From the NCBI GenBank assembly GCA_937911865.1, contig CALDSK010000315.1:1-51489 (forward strand): a stretch of 51,489 nt of DNA. The letters run 5' to 3'. The position numbers and the translations under genes are program-made. Origin of the DNA: an uncultured Synechococcus sp. Lineage in GTDB: Bacteria; Cyanobacteriota; Cyanobacteriia; Phormidesmidales; Phormidesmidaceae. How positions within the stretch are numbered: the stretch's first letter is position 1; each line of letters opens with the position of its first letter. The notes under the pieces were generated by a model that had not been told where the DNA came from, did not search any database, and saw only the letters and a program-made list of their open reading frames with translations. Of the stretch, positions 8,181 to 16,200 are shown piece by piece.

Positions 8181-9125
8181 CTACTCTGTAATCCAAGAAA
8201 AATCAGCAAAGTCAGCATCAGTTGGCTGATCGGCTGGGATCAGCCGAACGCTGGCTTGCTCTATCTCTGGCAGCCGACGTTCTACCCGGTTAGGAATGCC
8301 ATAGTCATAGGCAATGTGTCCTTCGCCCACTAGGGCAATGACCTGACGGGTTGGGTCAGCTTCAATCTGGCTGACTATTTGCTCTGCCATCGTTTCATCC
8401 CAAAGCACTTGAGCTGCAAAGAAGTTCTCAAAGTTCAGACTGTGGCCAGCACCGCCGTGAGCATTGAATACTTCTGATATAGACTCTTTGTAAGCTTCGT
8501 CGGTCGTATCTATTTCATCAACTGGCGGAATGTAGGTAAGCGCATCACCAGATAAACTGTCGAGTCCATCGGTGGCGACTTGTCGAGTGACTTCTGCTGG
8601 CGTGTTGAGCGCAATGAGAGGAATGCTGTTTTCTTTGGCGTAGCGAATAATAGGCGCGTAGAGTTCCCAATCGTAGCCCCAGCGGGTTTCGTACTCACTT
8701 TGTTCGATTAGCGCTTCTTCAGAGATTTCATCGGCCAGGTAGCGATCAAGCACAGGCTGAAAAGGACGTTGAAACATCTCCAGGCCGATGGCGATGTCTT
8801 GCTGTGCGCCCAGCGCTTGAATAATCTCTAGCTGAGCGGCGTGGTCTCCTTCACTGCTATGTGTTTCGCCCAGATAGATCACCTGATTGGAGGTGATCGC
8901 CTCTAAAGTCTCTTCATTAGAAATTCCATCATCGCTATTGATAGCGTCTGACTGCTGCGCCAGCTGGACCTGCGCTTCTAGTTCTGATGGGGCTGTTCCT
9001 GATGTTTGTGCAGAGCTATTGCTACAGCCCAGTGAAAGTGTCACCAGTGCCAAACTCAACAGACCAAGCCAATATCGAGATTTGGAATGAGATTTGGGAT
9101 ATGAGAGGCGATCGCAAGTCAGCAT
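8181..9125 (-). CDS. ChaN-like (DUF399) haem/iron-type lipoprotein
   Basis: The 314-residue protein begins with a lipoprotein signal (hydrophobic segment ending LSLGC, lipid on Cys34) and then a DUF399/ChaN domain: YLGETHSSEGDH, IGLEMFQRPFQP and the C-terminal ALVGEGHIAYDYGIP. ChaN proteins belong to the same superfamily as TraB and Tiki proteins; some bind haem through surface residues and others may be metalloproteases. Here the conserved Glu/His pairs GETH and GEGHIAYDYG are intact. The protein should be anchored in a membrane and exposed outside the cytoplasm. A 30-residue acidic linker separates anchor from domain. It ends 3 nt from rlmN and starts upstream in a spacer with a long tandem repeat. 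Confidence 0.88.
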   Translation of the reverse strand: MLTCDRLSYPKSHSKSRYWLGLLSLALVTLSLGCSNSSAQTSGTAPSELEAQVQLAQQSDAINSDDGISNEETLEAITSNQVIYLGETHSSEGDHAAQLEIIQALGAQQDIAIGLEMFQRPFQPVLDRYLADEISEEALIEQSEYETRWGYDWELYAPIIRYAKENSIPLIALNTPAEVTRQVATDGLDSLSGDALTYIPPVDEIDTTDEAYKESISEVFNAHGGAGHSLNFENFFAAQVLWDETMAEQIVSQIEADPTRQVIALVGEGHIAYDYGIPNRVERRLPEIEQASVRLIPADQPTDADFADFSWITE

Positions 9126-9192
9126 ATATAGAGATAAACGAGCATGATGGTGAGCAGGGCGAAACGGCTAGCGCTAGAGCAATCATCGACCT

Positions 9193-9290
9193 CAAGGCGC
9201 TAGATTTTCAAGGCACTAGATTCTCAAGGCACCAGATTCTCAAGATGCTAGAGATTCTCAAGGCACTAGATTCTCTACGCGCTAGATTTT
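9193..9290. repeat. 16-bp tandem array, six copies
   Basis: The unit CAAGGCACTAGATTCT is repeated six times with small changes: 9193-9208, 9209-9224, 9225-9240, 9241-9258 (18 bp), 9259-9274 and 9275-9290. The last unit supplies the stop codon and last residues of the leftward gene at 9275-9778. It is not a CRISPR array, because there are no spacers. Confidence 0.9.
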
Positions 9291-9778
9291 TGTGGGCTGA
9301 TAGTCTCGGCGCTCATGATTTTGCCTGTGACCTTTTCAGCTATAGCTCTTTCAGCTATGGCTCTTTCAGCGATATCGGTACTTTTAGCTTTGCCTTTAGC
9401 TGATATCTGACTAGCTGGATGGCTTAGCTGTTCTTTCTTTTTCTTACGAGATTGCCGCTTCAGCGTAGACGGCTTTGCCGCAGGCCTGCCCTGGCTACGA
9501 AGGTCATTTTTCGGTTTGAGCTGGGGGACCTGGTAAAGCTCATTGAGTTCGCTCGCTGGCGCATCTCTGCGTCCGTTGGCGAGATTGGCCATAATTGTTT
9601 CGCAAGTTTGCTTGCAAGAGACCGTTGCAATCAGACTTGCCTCACTGTAAATGCCCCATTTGTCCGGTGATATTTGCCGAGAAGAAAAAGCCATTGGGTG
9701 CCAGCGCGGTATTTTGTAGATTGTATTTAAGAAGCAGTCGTAAGAGGTGGTAGTCAAACAGAGTTTTAATACTTTCAT
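9275..9778 (-). CDS. Hypothetical basic protein, 167 residues
   Basis: I do not recognise a family. From the ATG at 9778 the protein has an N-terminal region with a plausible folded core (MAFSSRQISPDKWGIYSEA from residue 29, then a short segment with two cysteines) and a low-complexity, lysine-rich tail (RQSRKKKKEQ). The tail ends in an exact AERAI duplication (AERAIAERAIAEK), and the stop codon lies in the last unit of the tandem array. A start at the Met at residue 29 (9694) would give 139 residues and may be more likely. The tail has the look of sequence grown by duplication rather than of a conserved domain. Function unknown; a nucleic-acid-binding role would fit the charge but is only a guess. 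Confidence 0.5.
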   Translation of the reverse strand: MKVLKLCLTTTSYDCFLNTIYKIPRWHPMAFSSRQISPDKWGIYSEASLIATVSCKQTCETIMANLANGRRDAPASELNELYQVPQLKPKNDLRSQGRPAAKPSTLKRQSRKKKKEQLSHPASQISAKGKAKSTDIAERAIAERAIAEKVTGKIMSAETISPQKSSA

Positions 9779-10015
9779 CCTACCGCAATATTAAAAAATG
9801 TTTAATTTCAATGCGGATTGTTTGCCTTCAATAGAACACATTCGCTTTTTATGCACTTTAGTCGTTTCTCGTCGGCAGATGAGGATTTCCTGACAGAGAT
9901 TTTCGGCTGGCCTAGCGTGTCTTCTCTGGAACATAACGCTAAGAAATAGACTCATACAAATGAGTTAATCCCGCCTACTTTTCTTCGGTCTTATTTTTCT
10001 TGGGTAGATGCTGCT

Positions 10016-11155
10016 ATGGCTGCTGCTGAGTCCACTGCCTTATTTCCTGTTTCGGTGGCACTGCATCCACTTAATACAACCAAGATATTCAGTGCCAAGA
10101 AGCAGCTGCTTCGGCAACTGCACATGCTGTCGTACCGGACTGGACTATCGTCCTTAGGCGCTCGGCTGAACGCTCAGACGATAGACGGCTCTGTCGCAAG
10201 TATTTTAATGTATCACAGCATTCCAAGTGCCCACGAGGTTGCTTGGATGGACCCGCGAAACTGTTTGTCGGCAGGCTGTTTTGATCGTCACATGCAGTTT
10301 TTGGCGGCGCGTCGTTATGTCGTGAGCCTCGATCGGTTGCTGGCTCAGCTGGCCGCTGGTGAGCCAATCCGTCGTGGGACGGTAGCAATTACGTTTGACG
10401 ATGGCTACTTAAACAATTTGCAAATAGCTGCACCCATTTTGGCTAAGTACAATTTACCCGCAACGCTGTACTTGGCCACAGCATATGTGGACACGGGTGA
10501 AAATCAGTGGATAGATACGCTGTATTCAGCCTTTCGAGCCAGATCCCAGCATTCGTTGACACTGAGCGGACTGAACGGACTGAACGGACTGAGCGGACTG
10601 AACGGACTGAGCTGGGACCTGAGCATTGAATCGACAGAGGCCTATCGTCAGGTAGCACAGCGTCTGATTGAATGTACGCCTGAGCAGCGTCAGGCAATTT
10701 TGCAGGCCGTAGATGAGCAGCTCGCGCCAAAGGCCTATCCACCTAGAATGACCATGACCTGGGACGAGGTCAGAGAATTGCAGCGAGACTACCCCAACGT
10801 GACGCTGGGCGTGCACACCGCCAACCATCTTGATTTGGCTACGCATAGCGATCGCACTGCTGAAGAAATCCAAAGTGCGATCGCCCGTATCAAGGCCGAA
10901 ACCGGTCAGCGTCCTCAGCACTTAGCCTTTCCCTACAATCGATACAACAAAGTCTCTCAAACCCAGGTTGCCCAGCACTTGCGATCGGCAGTGGCAGTGG
11001 CCTCCGACCCAGTGGTACGTTCCGACACCTCTCCCTACGCCCTGCCTCGACTAGAAGCTCCCCGGTCTTTGACGCTACTTAAATCGTGGACAAATGGAGG
11101 ATTTCCAGATGTGGGTAAACGGCTGTTTGGTCATGTTTGGACGCAGCCATTTTAA
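10016..11155 (+). CDS. Polysaccharide deacetylase (NodB homology) family protein
   Basis: The 379-residue protein carries a carbohydrate-esterase-4/NodB-type domain: an early ILMYHSIP, the catalytic TFDDGY (Asp128, Asp129) and the zinc ligands in LGVHTANH (His267, His271), then LAFPYNRYN. Family members remove acetyl groups from chitin-like polymers, peptidoglycan or exopolysaccharide. No convincing signal peptide is seen, so a cytoplasmic or membrane-surface role in polysaccharide synthesis is possible. An inserted LSGLNG-type repeat (residues about 183-198), made by five copies of a 9-bp unit, sits between the two motif blocks where family members vary. The gene stands alone with more than 200 bp upstream. 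Confidence 0.88.
   Translation: MAAAESTALFPVSVALHPLNTTKIFSAKKQLLRQLHMLSYRTGLSSLGARLNAQTIDGSVASILMYHSIPSAHEVAWMDPRNCLSAGCFDRHMQFLAARRYVVSLDRLLAQLAAGEPIRRGTVAITFDDGYLNNLQIAAPILAKYNLPATLYLATAYVDTGENQWIDTLYSAFRARSQHSLTLSGLNGLNGLSGLNGLSWDLSIESTEAYRQVAQRLIECTPEQRQAILQAVDEQLAPKAYPPRMTMTWDEVRELQRDYPNVTLGVHTANHLDLATHSDRTAEEIQSAIARIKAETGQRPQHLAFPYNRYNKVSQTQVAQHLRSAVAVASDPVVRSDTSPYALPRLEAPRSLTLLKSWTNGGFPDVGKRLFGHVWTQPF
10562..10606. repeat. 9-bp tandem repeat inside the deacetylase gene, five copies
   Basis: CTGARCGGA (R is A or G) is repeated five times head to tail at 10562-10606. The unit is three codons, giving alternating L-S-G and L-N-G. Confidence 0.9.
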
Positions 11156-11167
11156 GCTGGCTGCCCA

Positions 11168-11237
11168 GTACTTAGGCTGAAGTGTTTAGAATGAAGTGCT
11201 TAGGCTGAAGTACTTGGGATGAAATGCTTAGGATGAT
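11168..11237. repeat. 14-bp tandem array, five copies
   Basis: GTACTTAGGCTGAA and variants occur at 11168-11181, 11182-11195, 11196-11209, 11210-11223 and 11224-11237. The last unit overlaps the 3' end of the leftward TetR gene and supplies its final codons and stop. The array separates two convergent genes. Confidence 0.9.
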
Positions 11238-11842
11238 TTGAGCATGATATTTGTCAGATTATCCTTCACCAGTGCCTGTACAAGCTCTATTGCCTTTTCA
11301 CCTTGCTTGGTGGCGAGCATGCCATCGAGCAGCAGCATAGAAAGCCCATGGACCATAGCCCATTTTTCTAGGGCTAAAAACTCTGGGTCGGCTGCCTTTA
11401 TCAGTTCAGCGGCTTGCCCCGCTTTAATGAGGTCAACCAAAATCTGAAAGGTGCCCCTAGAGACGCTAGAAAGTTCGCTGTTGGCAGGCTCATTGCTTGG
11501 AAAGCTGCCGAACATCACTCGAAAGTGAGTGGGATAGTCGAGCGCGTATCGAACATAGGCAACACCCGTTGCCTGAAGGCTTTCAATTGGTTGGGCGTTA
11601 GCTTCGGCAACGGCGGCTTGTAGGTATTTGCCGAATTCAATAAAGCCTTCTTGAGCGATCGCCGCGAGCAGCGCCGCCTTATCTTCAAAGTGACGGTAGG
11701 GTGCGGTGTGTGAAACGCCGGCTGCACGAGCAACTTCCCTCAGTGACAGGCTCTTTGCATCTTTTGTCTTTAGCAGTTCTACGGCTGCTGTGAGTAGAGC
11801 CTGCCGTAAATCGCCATGATGATAGGTTTGCCTTTTGGCCAT
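11228..11842 (-). CDS. TetR/AcrR-family transcriptional regulator
   Basis: This 204-residue regulator has a TetR DNA-binding helix-turn-helix at the N-terminus (about residues 12-55: SLREVARAAGVSHTAPYRHFEDKAALL) and a C-terminal ligand domain of the WHG type (conserved YALDYPTHFRVMF segment and the WAMVHG motif). Such proteins are usually repressors that release DNA when a small molecule binds. It is divergent from the gene for a two-helix membrane protein at 12028, and the 185-bp space between them holds an inverted repeat at 11951-12011 that may be its operator. The natural inference is that it controls itself and the two plus-strand genes. The ligand is unknown. Its stop codon lies in a tandem repeat. 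Confidence 0.9.
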   Translation of the reverse strand: MAKRQTYHHGDLRQALLTAAVELLKTKDAKSLSLREVARAAGVSHTAPYRHFEDKAALLAAIAQEGFIEFGKYLQAAVAEANAQPIESLQATGVAYVRYALDYPTHFRVMFGSFPSNEPANSELSSVSRGTFQILVDLIKAGQAAELIKAADPEFLALEKWAMVHGLSMLLLDGMLATKQGEKAIELVQALVKDNLTNIMLKSS

Positions 11843-11875
11843 AGCGTTACTGTGCTGCCGCTTGTGTTATCTGTT

Positions 11876-11931
11876 GCTTGTCTTGTTTGCCGCTTGTCTT
11901 GTCTATCTAAATGTTCGAATAGTTCGAATAG
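11876..11931. repeat. Tandem duplications upstream of the TetR gene, 16 bp x2 and 9 bp x2
   Basis: GCTTGTCTTGTTTGCC (11876-11891) is followed by a diverged copy (11892-11907). TTCGAATAG then occurs twice exactly (11914-11922, 11923-11931); each contains the palindrome TTCGAA. Confidence 0.7.
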
Positions 11932-11950
11932 TTTTCTGTATATTACAGGT

Positions 11951-12011
11951 GTTGACATCGTAAATATGCTTGCGTTAGTGTTTGGATGTCTTTCCAGTTT
12001 ACAGTGTCAAC
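11951..12011. promoter_or_regulatory. Candidate TetR operator: separated inverted repeat
   Basis: GTTGACATCGTAAA (11951-11964) and TTTACAGTGTCAAC (11998-12011) are inverted copies that match at 12 of 14 positions, 33 nt apart. The left arm contains TTGACA, a -35-like hexamer for the rightward genes, and the right arm ends just before the GAGGG ribosome site of the gene at 12028. That the regulator binds here is inferred from the position. Confidence 0.5.
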
Positions 12012-12027
12012 ATTTGAGGGTTATCCG

Positions 12028-12480
12028 ATGCCTGCATCAAAGAACACGCAGCAGTCCATGCAGAAGAACACGCAAGATTTCTCTACAGAAGAGGTTCAAC
12101 AGATATTGACAATTGCCATGGGAAAAGAGGCTTTTTCTCGGACGCAGTTAGAAGAGATGGCAAGTGAGCTGTCGATTGATGATGCAGCGCTAAGCTATGC
12201 CATTGATCTTTGGAAGAAAGAGGACGTTCAGCGATCTCAAAAACGTCAACAGCGACAGCGATTTTATCGAGAAGAGCTGTTGCCTTACGTGGTGGTTAAC
12301 ACTTTTTTGGTTTTACTCGATATTGCGATCGCCGGTGCGATTACCTGGTCTATTTATCCACTATTGGGTTGGGGGATGGGACTGTTGATAGGTGCGACCT
12401 CTGATGGCAGTAAGCGTTTTGGCTGCAAGCATCATCAGCGCCGTAATCGCTGTTCAGCGGCCCATGAGGTCTCGGGATGA
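12028..12480 (+). CDS. 2TM-domain small membrane protein, possibly frameshifted at the 3' end
   Basis: From the ATG at 12028 (GAGGG seven nt upstream; another ATG lies at 11986) the protein has 150 residues. The N-terminal half is soluble and helical with a SHOCT-like element (FSTEEVQQILTIAMG), followed by a basic stretch (QKRQQRQRFYREE) and two membrane helices ending PLLGWGMGLLIGA, the hallmark of 2TM-domain proteins. After this the frame turns polar and His/Arg-rich to the stop at 12480. The +1 frame from the same point instead encodes a hydrophobic helix (SVLAASIISAVIAV) that runs to a TAA at 12503-12505. So the C-terminus may have been shifted by an indel. It is the first gene after the TetR regulator. 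Confidence 0.65.
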   Translation: MPASKNTQQSMQKNTQDFSTEEVQQILTIAMGKEAFSRTQLEEMASELSIDDAALSYAIDLWKKEDVQRSQKRQQRQRFYREELLPYVVVNTFLVLLDIAIAGAITWSIYPLLGWGMGLLIGATSDGSKRFGCKHHQRRNRCSAAHEVSG

Positions 12481-12566
12481 AATTCTCTCACCTGTCAATA
12501 GATAAAACGACAACAATTTCTCTAGAAAATTAGAGAAGCAACAGAATGCTTGGAGGAGATAGGTCA

Positions 12567-13058
12567 ATGAACAATGTTTTCCCGGGCCGCTACACAGCAA
12601 ATGTTTCAGAGCCTCTAGTAGTCTTTTTGATTGGAATGCGGGTCAATCGCTTTCAGTCCGTGAGAAAATGGGTTTCGGTCGCAAAGGCTATGGGGCCAAT
12701 GGTGACGACACTCTCTGCGCATCCAGAGAAAGGAATGCTAGGGGCCCGAACGTTCTTCAGGGCTTGGCCGCTAGAGACCTGTATGGTTTCTTATTGGCGT
12801 TCTTTTGAAGATTTGACTCGTTTTGCTTGCAGTAAAGACGATTCACACTGGCAAGCTTGGCAACAGTTTATGCGAGACATGAACAGCGACGACAGCGTTG
12901 GCATTTGGCATGAGACTTATAAAATAGATCCGACAGACTGTGAATGCATTTATGGCAACATGCCCGCTTCCGGCCTAGCGGCTGCAACCAACCATGTCCC
13001 CATTTCCGAAAAGACACGTAGTGCTGCCAAAAGAATGGCTATGACTGCCCGAGGTTAG
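12567..13058 (+). CDS. DUF4188 protein, monooxygenase-like
   Basis: This 163-residue protein belongs to DUF4188, a family with a ferredoxin-like, antibiotic-monooxygenase-type fold; the conserved start PGRYTAN, the VFLIGMRVN strand, the central YWRSFEDLTRFA and the late IWHETY are all present. Its catalytic role is not known. The start is the ATG at 12567, since a strong GGAGGAGAT lies 6 nt upstream at 12552-12560; the upstream ATG at 12546 would put this site inside the gene. It follows the 2TM gene by 86 nt in the TetR-flanked group, so it may be induced together with it. The position next to a regulator suits a stress or detoxification role, but that is inference. Confidence 0.85.
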   Translation: MNNVFPGRYTANVSEPLVVFLIGMRVNRFQSVRKWVSVAKAMGPMVTTLSAHPEKGMLGARTFFRAWPLETCMVSYWRSFEDLTRFACSKDDSHWQAWQQFMRDMNSDDSVGIWHETYKIDPTDCECIYGNMPASGLAAATNHVPISEKTRSAAKRMAMTARG

Positions 13059-13263
13059 GTCTAAAGTCGGGTAGATTCACTCAGAACCTTTCATGCCGAT
13101 GCCTGACTGATTTCTAGAAGAAAGAAATAGGAACTAGCCTTGCAAACGACTAATTAAGCCGAATTGTTTAGCTTACTTTTCTTGCTTGGGTATGTTCGTT
13201 ATATAGGCCAGGAATGGTTTGCCCAAAGGTACCTGTCTTATTTCCCTCGGCAGAAATATCAGC

Positions 13264-16200
13264 ATGGAAGAGCGTCTTCAGCAGTCCACTGTTTGTGTGG
13301 CTAAACCACATTTTTTCTCATCAGTGGTCTGGATAGCAGGGCTATTAGCAACAGTTTCTCCTGCTGCTCAAAAAGCTGTGCAGGCGCAGGTAACTCCAGC
13401 GGCTGAAGGTGCTGGAACAGCTGTGAGAGCTGCGGGCAATCGGTACGATATTTCAGGGGGGACCCAAGCGGGTAGCAATCTGTTCCATACGTTTGATGAG
13501 TTCAGTCTAGAAGACTCTCAGACCGCCAATTTTCTGAGCGACTCAGACGTTTCGAATATCGTAGGTCAGGTCTCTACGCAGAGTCCTTCCTATATTGATG
13601 GCGTCGTGCAGGTCTCGGGCAGCGATGCCAATCTATATTTAGTCAATCCTGCTGGGGTGCTGTTTGGCCCTAGTGCACAGCTGTCCTTATTAGGCTCTTT
13701 TACTGCAACAACAGCGGACAAAATTGGCTTTGGCGAAGACTGGTTAGATGTGACTGCTAGCCAGTCGGACTATGCGCAGTTAACAGCAGCGCCATCGGCC
13801 TATCGCTTCACGCCATCTAACCCAAGCGCGGTTGTGAACCAGGGTGACTTAGCCGTTGCAGCTGGTGAATCTCTGGTGCTTATGGGCGGCGCTGTGATTA
13901 ACGAAGGACGTTTAGAGGCGTCGGGTGGCCAAATTGGCCTAGCTGCGGTCGAAGGGAATAGTGTGGTTTATCTCACCGCGCCAGGCAGCTTGCTGAGTTT
14001 AGAGGTCGCTCAGCAAGACTTTCCCTCAGAGACAGGCGATGCGTTTTCTCCCACGGACTTACCTGTACTGATTACGGGGCAACCTGAGCCTGATACACCT
14101 GTAGAAGCTACAAATCTGACGGTACAGCCCGACGGTCAGGTGATGCTGGCGGGCTTACCAGTGTCTTCTGATGGGGGTGCTGTGACAGGTGAGCTTTCAA
14201 CGCGATCGCAAACCGCATCAGGTGGCACCATTGCCCTATTGGGCGAGTCGCTCAGTCTGATCAACGCAAACATAGATGCTTCAGGTTCAACTGGCGGCGC
14301 AGTTCGTATCGGCGGTGGGACTCAAGCGGAAATCAAATTACCGACGAGTGAATCGTCAATAGTCAGTCAGTCTGACCTACTTGCTGATGGCCTTGAAGGG
14401 GCTGGTGGCGAGATTGTGGTGCGATCGCAAACGTCTCGTCTAAGTGGATATATCTCAGCTCAGGGGGCAACGCAGGGTGGTTTTATTGAAACCTCAGCCG
14501 ACTATCTCGATATTGCTGGTCTAGACTTATCAGCTAATGGCGCTACGGGCAATGGCCATTGGCTGATAGATCCGGTAGATATAGAGATTGTCAGCGGCGC
14601 TGCGGGATTTAACCAGGTTGATCCGAGTGCGATCGCGACTAACTTGGACAATGGTTTAGACGTAGAAATCGTTACCACGCCAAGTGCCATTGGCGGTGAC
14701 ATTACACTAACCGATTCGATCGATCAAACAGGCGGCAGCAGCGCCACTCTAACGCTAAAAGGTCGCCGCTTTATCCAGAACAACAATTCAACTATTGATC
14801 TAGCGAGTACTGGTCAGCTGACGTTTGAGCTGAATGCGGTCAATCCAGAGCTAGCACCGGATTCGAGGTCGATTGAAGATGCGATCACAGCTATCGGCAA
14901 TGTGACAGGCCGCTCTTTGCTGAGCCTGGGTTCCGGCCGCTACAGCTTTTCTAATAGCATCTTGCTCGACACCTCTGTTGATATCGAGGGCGTGAGCGCT
15001 TCTAGCACTCTACTAGAAGCAACCGGTCCTAATCGGTTGTTTGTTGTCGAGGCTGGAAAGAGCGTGACTCTTCAGGATTTGGCACTGACAACTTCGAGCT
15101 CAATCCCAAGCGCTTTGGTGCAGGGTGGAATAGAAAATCGCGGTAGCTTGACGATTAGAAACAGTCATTTTGAAAACAATCAGGCGTTGCAAGGTGCAGC
15201 GGTCGAAAGCTTGTTTGGCAGCACGCTTGACGTCTTTGACAGCTTGTTTGTGAACAATCAATCGAGCTACAACGGCGGCGCTATCTTTTTGAGCGATACG
15301 ACCGATCTTAGCAGTATCCGCAATACTCGCTTTCAAGATAATTCGGCTTTTTTTAGTGGTGGCGCGATCTATTCAAACAACTCATCGATAGCGATTGATG
15401 ACAACACGCGCTTTGTCGAGAATCAGGCCAGTGGTAGAGGCGGTGCGATCGCTAACGATGGCATTGGTGATTTTACTATTAGTCAAACTAGCTTCGAGAG
15501 AAATACCTCTCAAGATGGCGGCGGCGCAATTCATTCCGATGCTACTGGTACGCTGATTTTAAGCAATGCGACTTTTTCAGAGAACGTCTCCCAGGATGAT
15601 GGTGGCGCTGTAGACGTTAATCGTGGCGTAGTTGCCCTGATCGAGAACAGCCGCTTCAGTGGAAACCGGGCCGAGAGCAGCACTAGCCACGGTGGTGGAC
15701 TCTCTGTCGTCAACGGTGCTTCGGTGACGATCGTAGATACCGCATTTGAAAACAACTTTTCTGCTCAAAAGGGCGGTGCCCTGTATTTGAGTCAGGGCAG
15801 TACGGCGACGATTGCCGGAACACTGTCTATCGGTGCTGATAGTCTAGCCACCGATGCAACTACCCGATTCGTCCAGAACGCGTCCGACTTTGATGGTGGC
15901 GGCATTGCAGCCATTGAGGATAGTGATTTGACAGTGAGCGGCGTGCTGTTTCGAGATAATTTCTCAGGTGATGATGGAGGGGGGATTGCCGTTACAGAGA
16001 CTAGCCGGGCAACGATTGAGAACACAAACTTTGAAGGCAACATCACTTTAGATCACGGCGGTGGTCTCTATCACAACAACATTAACAATACGCTTGTTGC
16101 CGGTACCTCACTGGTACTCACCAACAGTCGGCTGATCGAAAACCAAGCTCAACAGTCTGGCGGCGGATTTCATCAAGGGCTTAGAAGTTCTTCTGTTGTT

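Noticed and set aside
9193..9290. CRISPR array
   Set aside because: Units follow each other without unique spacers and there are no cas genes nearby; it is a plain tandem repeat.
14502..16046. Several leftward open frames inside the giant CHAT gene
   Set aside because: They are antisense shadows of the repeat-rich gene, without start signals or similarity.
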